From NCBI GenBank assembly GCA_964433845.1, contig CAYSTA010000006.1, forward strand, positions 1 to 62,471: a stretch of DNA of 62,471 bases, in the 5' to 3' direction. Below are positions 60,372 through 62,471 of the stretch, one piece after another. Under the pieces are notes generated by a model. The model was not told where the DNA came from. It saw nothing but the letters and a program-made list of their open reading frames with translations, and ran no database searches. Position 1 is the stretch's first letter, and every line of letters starts with the position of its first letter. The position numbers and the translations under genes were made by a program. This DNA is from MAG-121220-bin8 sp964433845 (lineage in GTDB: Bacteria > Bacteroidota > Bacteroidia > Flavobacteriales > Flavobacteriaceae).

Positions 60372-61463
60372 TTAATTTTTAAAATAATTAAAATCCTCAC
60401 CTTCTTTAATCGTTAGTAAAGTTTCATAGATTAATCTAATTACGTTTTCTATATCATCTCTTGTAACCATTTCAACAGTGGTATGCATGTATCTTAGTGG
60501 TAAAGAAATTAAAGCTGAGGCAACTCCACCATTACTATATGCAAAAGCATCCGTATCTGTACCTGTGCTCCTTGAAGAAGCATGTCTTTGGAATGGTATT
60601 TTTTTCTTTTCAGCTGTTTCAATAATTCGTTCTCTTAACTTATTTTGAATGGCAGGTGCATAAGAAATAACTGGTCCTGCACCCATAGTGTTGTCTCCTT
60701 GAGTTTTTTTATTTATCATCGGAGTTGAAGTATCATGACAAACATCAGTAATTATTGCAATATTTGGTTTTATTCTTTGGGTAATCATTTCTGCACCTCT
60801 AAGTCCAATTTCTTCTTGAACGGAATTTGTAATATATAACCCAAAAGGAAGTTTTTTCTTGTTTTCATGTAAAAGTCTAGCAACCTCTGCAATCATAAAT
60901 CCACCAGCTCTGTTATCTATGGCTCTACAAACAAATTTGTCTTTATTGAGTATGTGAAATTTATCGGGATAAGTTATTACACATCCAACATGGACTCCTA
61001 TTTTTTCAACTTCTTTTTTGTCTTTTGCCCCAATATCAATAAAAATTGTATCTAGTTTAGGCTGTTCCTCTTTTCCAGGTTTTCTAGTGTGAATTGCAGG
61101 CCAACCAAAAACCCCTTTTATAATCCCTTTTTTAGTATGAATATCTACCCATTTTGATGGAGCTATTTGGTGATCACTTCCACCATTTCTTATAACATAA
61201 ATAAGACCATTGTCAGTAATGTAATTTACATACCAAGAAATTTCATCAGAATGTCCTTCAATGACAACTTTGAATTTAGCTTTTGGATTAATAACTCCAA
61301 CAGCTGATCCATAAGTGTCAGTTATAAACTCGTCTACATAAGGTTTAAGATAGTTCATCCAAATTTTTTGTCCTTCCCATTCATATCCAGTAGGAGAAGG
61401 ATTATTAAGATATTCTTCAAAAAATTTAATTGATTTTTTATTAAGTATTTTTTTTGTAGCCAT
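60372..61463 (-). CDS. M42 family metallopeptidase
   Basis: This 363-residue cytoplasmic enzyme has the M42 aminopeptidase pattern: VVIEGHSDEISWYV (first metal His and Asp), CRAIDNRAGGFMIAEVARL, NSVQEEIGLRGAEMI with the catalytic Glu pair, TDVCHDTSTP and RYMHTTVEMV with the last His. Such enzymes form large tetrahedral 12-mers and trim peptides. A -7-like TACTTTTA lies in the short 5' gap. It faces the DUF4294 gene. Confidence 0.9.
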   Translation of the reverse strand: MATKKILNKKSIKFFEEYLNNPSPTGYEWEGQKIWMNYLKPYVDEFITDTYGSAVGVINPKAKFKVVIEGHSDEISWYVNYITDNGLIYVIRNGGSDHQIAPSKWVDIHTKKGIIKGVFGWPAIHTRKPGKEEQPKLDTIFIDIGAKDKKEVEKIGVHVGCVITYPDKFHILNKDKFVCRAIDNRAGGFMIAEVARLLHENKKKLPFGLYITNSVQEEIGLRGAEMITQRIKPNIAIITDVCHDTSTPMINKKTQGDNTMGAGPVISYAPAIQNKLRERIIETAEKKKIPFQRHASSRSTGTDTDAFAYSNGGVASALISLPLRYMHTTVEMVTRDDIENVIRLIYETLLTIKEGEDFNYFKN

Positions 61464-61532
61464 TAATAATAATTTGAATGTAAAAGTACATAATTACTTA
61501 AAAATATTATTGTTTATGTGTAATTTTATAAA

Positions 61533-62147
61533 ATGAAAAAACTTCTTTCATGTTTAATTATATTCATTGTTTTTAGTTCTTATTCTCAGAAAAAGCAATA
61601 TAAAGATTTGAACATTCTTATAAAAGTTGAAGGAGATTCTTTAGCTACTGAATCAATAGATTTAAGTGAAGTAACTATATATCCGGCATTGGAATTTTCT
61701 AGTTTTGATGATAAGTTAAGATACTATACAGTTAAAAGAAAAACGTTAAAAGTGTATCCTTATGCTGTGCTTGCTTCAAAAAGATTACAAGAATTAAATA
61801 GAAGGCTTCCTTTAATAAAGACCAGGGCTAAGAAAAAAAAATATACAAAAATTGTAGAAAAATTTATTGAAAAGGAATTTTCAGAAGAATTAAAAAAATT
61901 AACAAGAACAGAGGGGCAAATATTAATTAAGTTAGTTCATAGAGAGACTGGGCAAACTGTATATAAATTGATAAGAAAATTAAGAAATGGGTTTAGAGCA
62001 TTCTCTTACAATTCATTGGCTAAGCTTTTTAGTATTTCAATTAAAATAGAATATGATCCAGAGAATAATGATGAAGATGCCATAATTGAAGACGTTTTAA
62101 AAAGAGCTTATGCTGATAAGACAATAAAATTGTCTTTAAAAGACTAA
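61533..62147 (+). CDS. DUF4294 family exported protein
   Basis: This 204-residue protein has a signal peptide (MKKLLSCLIIFIVFSSYSQ) and the family motifs DLSEVTIYPALEFSSFDD, YYTVKRKTLKVYPYA, LIKLVHRETGQTVY and FRAFSYNSLAKLFSISIKIEYDP. The family is found in Bacteroidota and has no assigned function. It is highly basic in its centre (RAKKKKYTKIVEK). It is the last gene before the ribosomal RNA operon; no good terminator separates them, only a T-run at 62160-62168. Confidence 0.85.
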   Translation: MKKLLSCLIIFIVFSSYSQKKQYKDLNILIKVEGDSLATESIDLSEVTIYPALEFSSFDDKLRYYTVKRKTLKVYPYAVLASKRLQELNRRLPLIKTRAKKKKYTKIVEKFIEKEFSEELKKLTRTEGQILIKLVHRETGQTVYKLIRKLRNGFRAFSYNSLAKLFSISIKIEYDPENNDEDAIIEDVLKRAYADKTIKLSLKD

Positions 62148-62227
62148 TAAAAGAGCAATTTTTTTTTTAATTTATATGAGGAAAATAATCATTGTTGACA
62201 AATAATCTATTTTTTTATAATTCAAAG

Positions 62228-62258
62228 TTTGTGGGATTGAAAAAGCAGTGTATATTTG
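62228..62258 (+). promoter_or_regulatory. ribosomal RNA operon promoter
   Basis: TTTG at 62228-62231, a 19-base spacer and TATATTTG at 62251-62258 match the Bacteroidota consensus exactly. Transcription would start near 62265, giving a leader of about 147 bases before the 16S rRNA. Confidence 0.8.
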
Positions 62259-62411
62259 CACTCGCATTACGAAAGAAGTAATCAGGTTAAGTTCATTGAA
62301 AATATTGAGATAGACAGCGTAAAAATTATGTTTACATAATTTAAAATTAAGTAAAACCATTTTGAGTTCAATTCCAAATCAAATTTAAGTTGTTAAATTA
62401 TTTAAAGTTTT
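62259..62411 (+). other. rRNA operon leader
   Basis: This leader between promoter and 16S carries a hairpin with an 8-bp stem AAATTATG / CATAATTT (62323-62330 with 62335-62342) and a 4-base loop. The stretch GTTCATTGAAAATATTGAGA, followed by TAGACAGCG, is one I recall from flavobacterial rRNA leaders. A T-rich region just before the 16S may hold the boxA antitermination site bound by NusB, but I cannot define it. Confidence 0.6.
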
Positions 62412-62471
62412 ACAATGAAGAGTTTGATCCTGGCTCAGGATGAACGCTAGCGGCAGGCCTTATACATGCAA
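62412..62471 (+). rRNA. rrs: 16S ribosomal RNA, 5' end (partial)
   Basis: The sequence GAAGAGTTTGATCCTGGCTC is the universal 16S 5' primer region; the mature 5' end is placed at 62412 by alignment to E. coli position 1. The continuation ATGAACGCTAGCGGCAGGCC is typical of Bacteroidota. The gene runs off the right edge after 60 bases. Confidence 0.98.

Noticed and set aside
62195..62221. TTGACA ... TATAAT promoter upstream of the rRNA operon
   Set aside because: The spacer is only 15 bases, and the Bacteroidota sigma factor uses TTTG/TAnnTTTG, which is present perfectly just downstream.
62172..62360. 62-codon open frame on the minus strand in the rRNA leader
   Set aside because: It runs through the rRNA promoter and leader and has no recognisable features.
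1..62471. Defence systems, prophage, CRISPR arrays, insertion sequences
   Set aside because: No recombinase, transposase, Cas, restriction or toxin-antitoxin pattern and no regularly spaced repeats were seen; gene content is core chromosomal.

Overview
The window is a compact, very AT-rich stretch of a Bacteroidota chromosome, most likely from the class Flavobacteriia and probably a marine, streamlined lineage. Four lines of evidence support this. The first 60 bases of a 16S rRNA gene sit at the right edge. Bacteroidota-type promoters (TTG or TTTG, about 19-22 bases, then TAnnTTTG) recur, while Shine-Dalgarno sequences are hardly seen. Family content is typical of flavobacteria (DUF6029, Omp28-type lipoproteins, DUF4294, DUF3276, SDR-type threonine dehydrogenase, DnaJ with two zinc motifs, 1120-residue SecA). 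Intergenic space is minimal: no gene-free stretch exceeds 300 bases, and the largest (5307-5590, 14241-14495, 17472-17735, 62148-62411) are described as features. I saw no insertion sequence, prophage, integrase or CRISPR array.

Layout. 1-5.3 kb: a minus-strand operon of secreted beta-propeller proteins (two LVIVD-repeat paralogues, a YVTN-type propeller with a Met-rich loop, and the start of another exported protein), preceded by a tRNA-Arg(ACG) with its own promoter and terminator. 5.6-10.6 kb: an MscS channel, a sulfatase, and the divergent threonine-degradation pair tdh/kbl. 10.6-15.4 kb: a possible envelope redox cluster (TlpA-like thioredoxin, DUF6029 outer-membrane barrel with a C-terminal Cys pair, two Omp28 lipoproteins with CGWC), then a 49-codon conserved small gene. 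15.5-24.9 kb: Ca2+/Na+ antiporter, type II glutamine synthetase, purM-prfA-pyrF, an exported amidohydrolase, and a nitrogen operon (TorF-like porin, PII protein, Amt). 25-36 kb: fluoride exporter, MazG-like pyrophosphohydrolase, ilvE, epimerase, grpE-dnaJ, a second MscS, a sigma-54-type response regulator without a DNA-binding domain, M28 peptidase, PAP2 phosphatase and LtaS-like transferase. 36-50 kb: msrA, a glycosyltransferase, secA, DUF2795, lnt, pssA, lptB-tatC-kdsD, recQ, a cyclophilin-FKBP fusion and a redoxin. 50-62 kb: sterol desaturase family protein, M14 peptidase, DUF3276, ABC exporter, nusB-DUF1573-yajC-pyrD, acs, M42 peptidase, DUF4294, then the ribosomal RNA promoter, leader and 16S start.

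Most of the window is core housekeeping: envelope biogenesis (lnt, lptB, kdsD, tatC, secA, yajC, pssA), nucleotide synthesis (purM, pyrF, pyrD), nitrogen assimilation (glutamine synthetase, amt, PII) and chaperones. The accessory parts that most deserve a second look are the 10.6-15.3 kb redox cluster, the 0-5.3 kb propeller operon, the HTH-less regulator at 30.65 kb, the 49-aa gene at 15.28 kb, and the repeated use of reciprocally overlapping stop codons between convergent genes. I did not identify a defence system or another plainly new machine; the redox cluster is the best candidate for an undescribed system.
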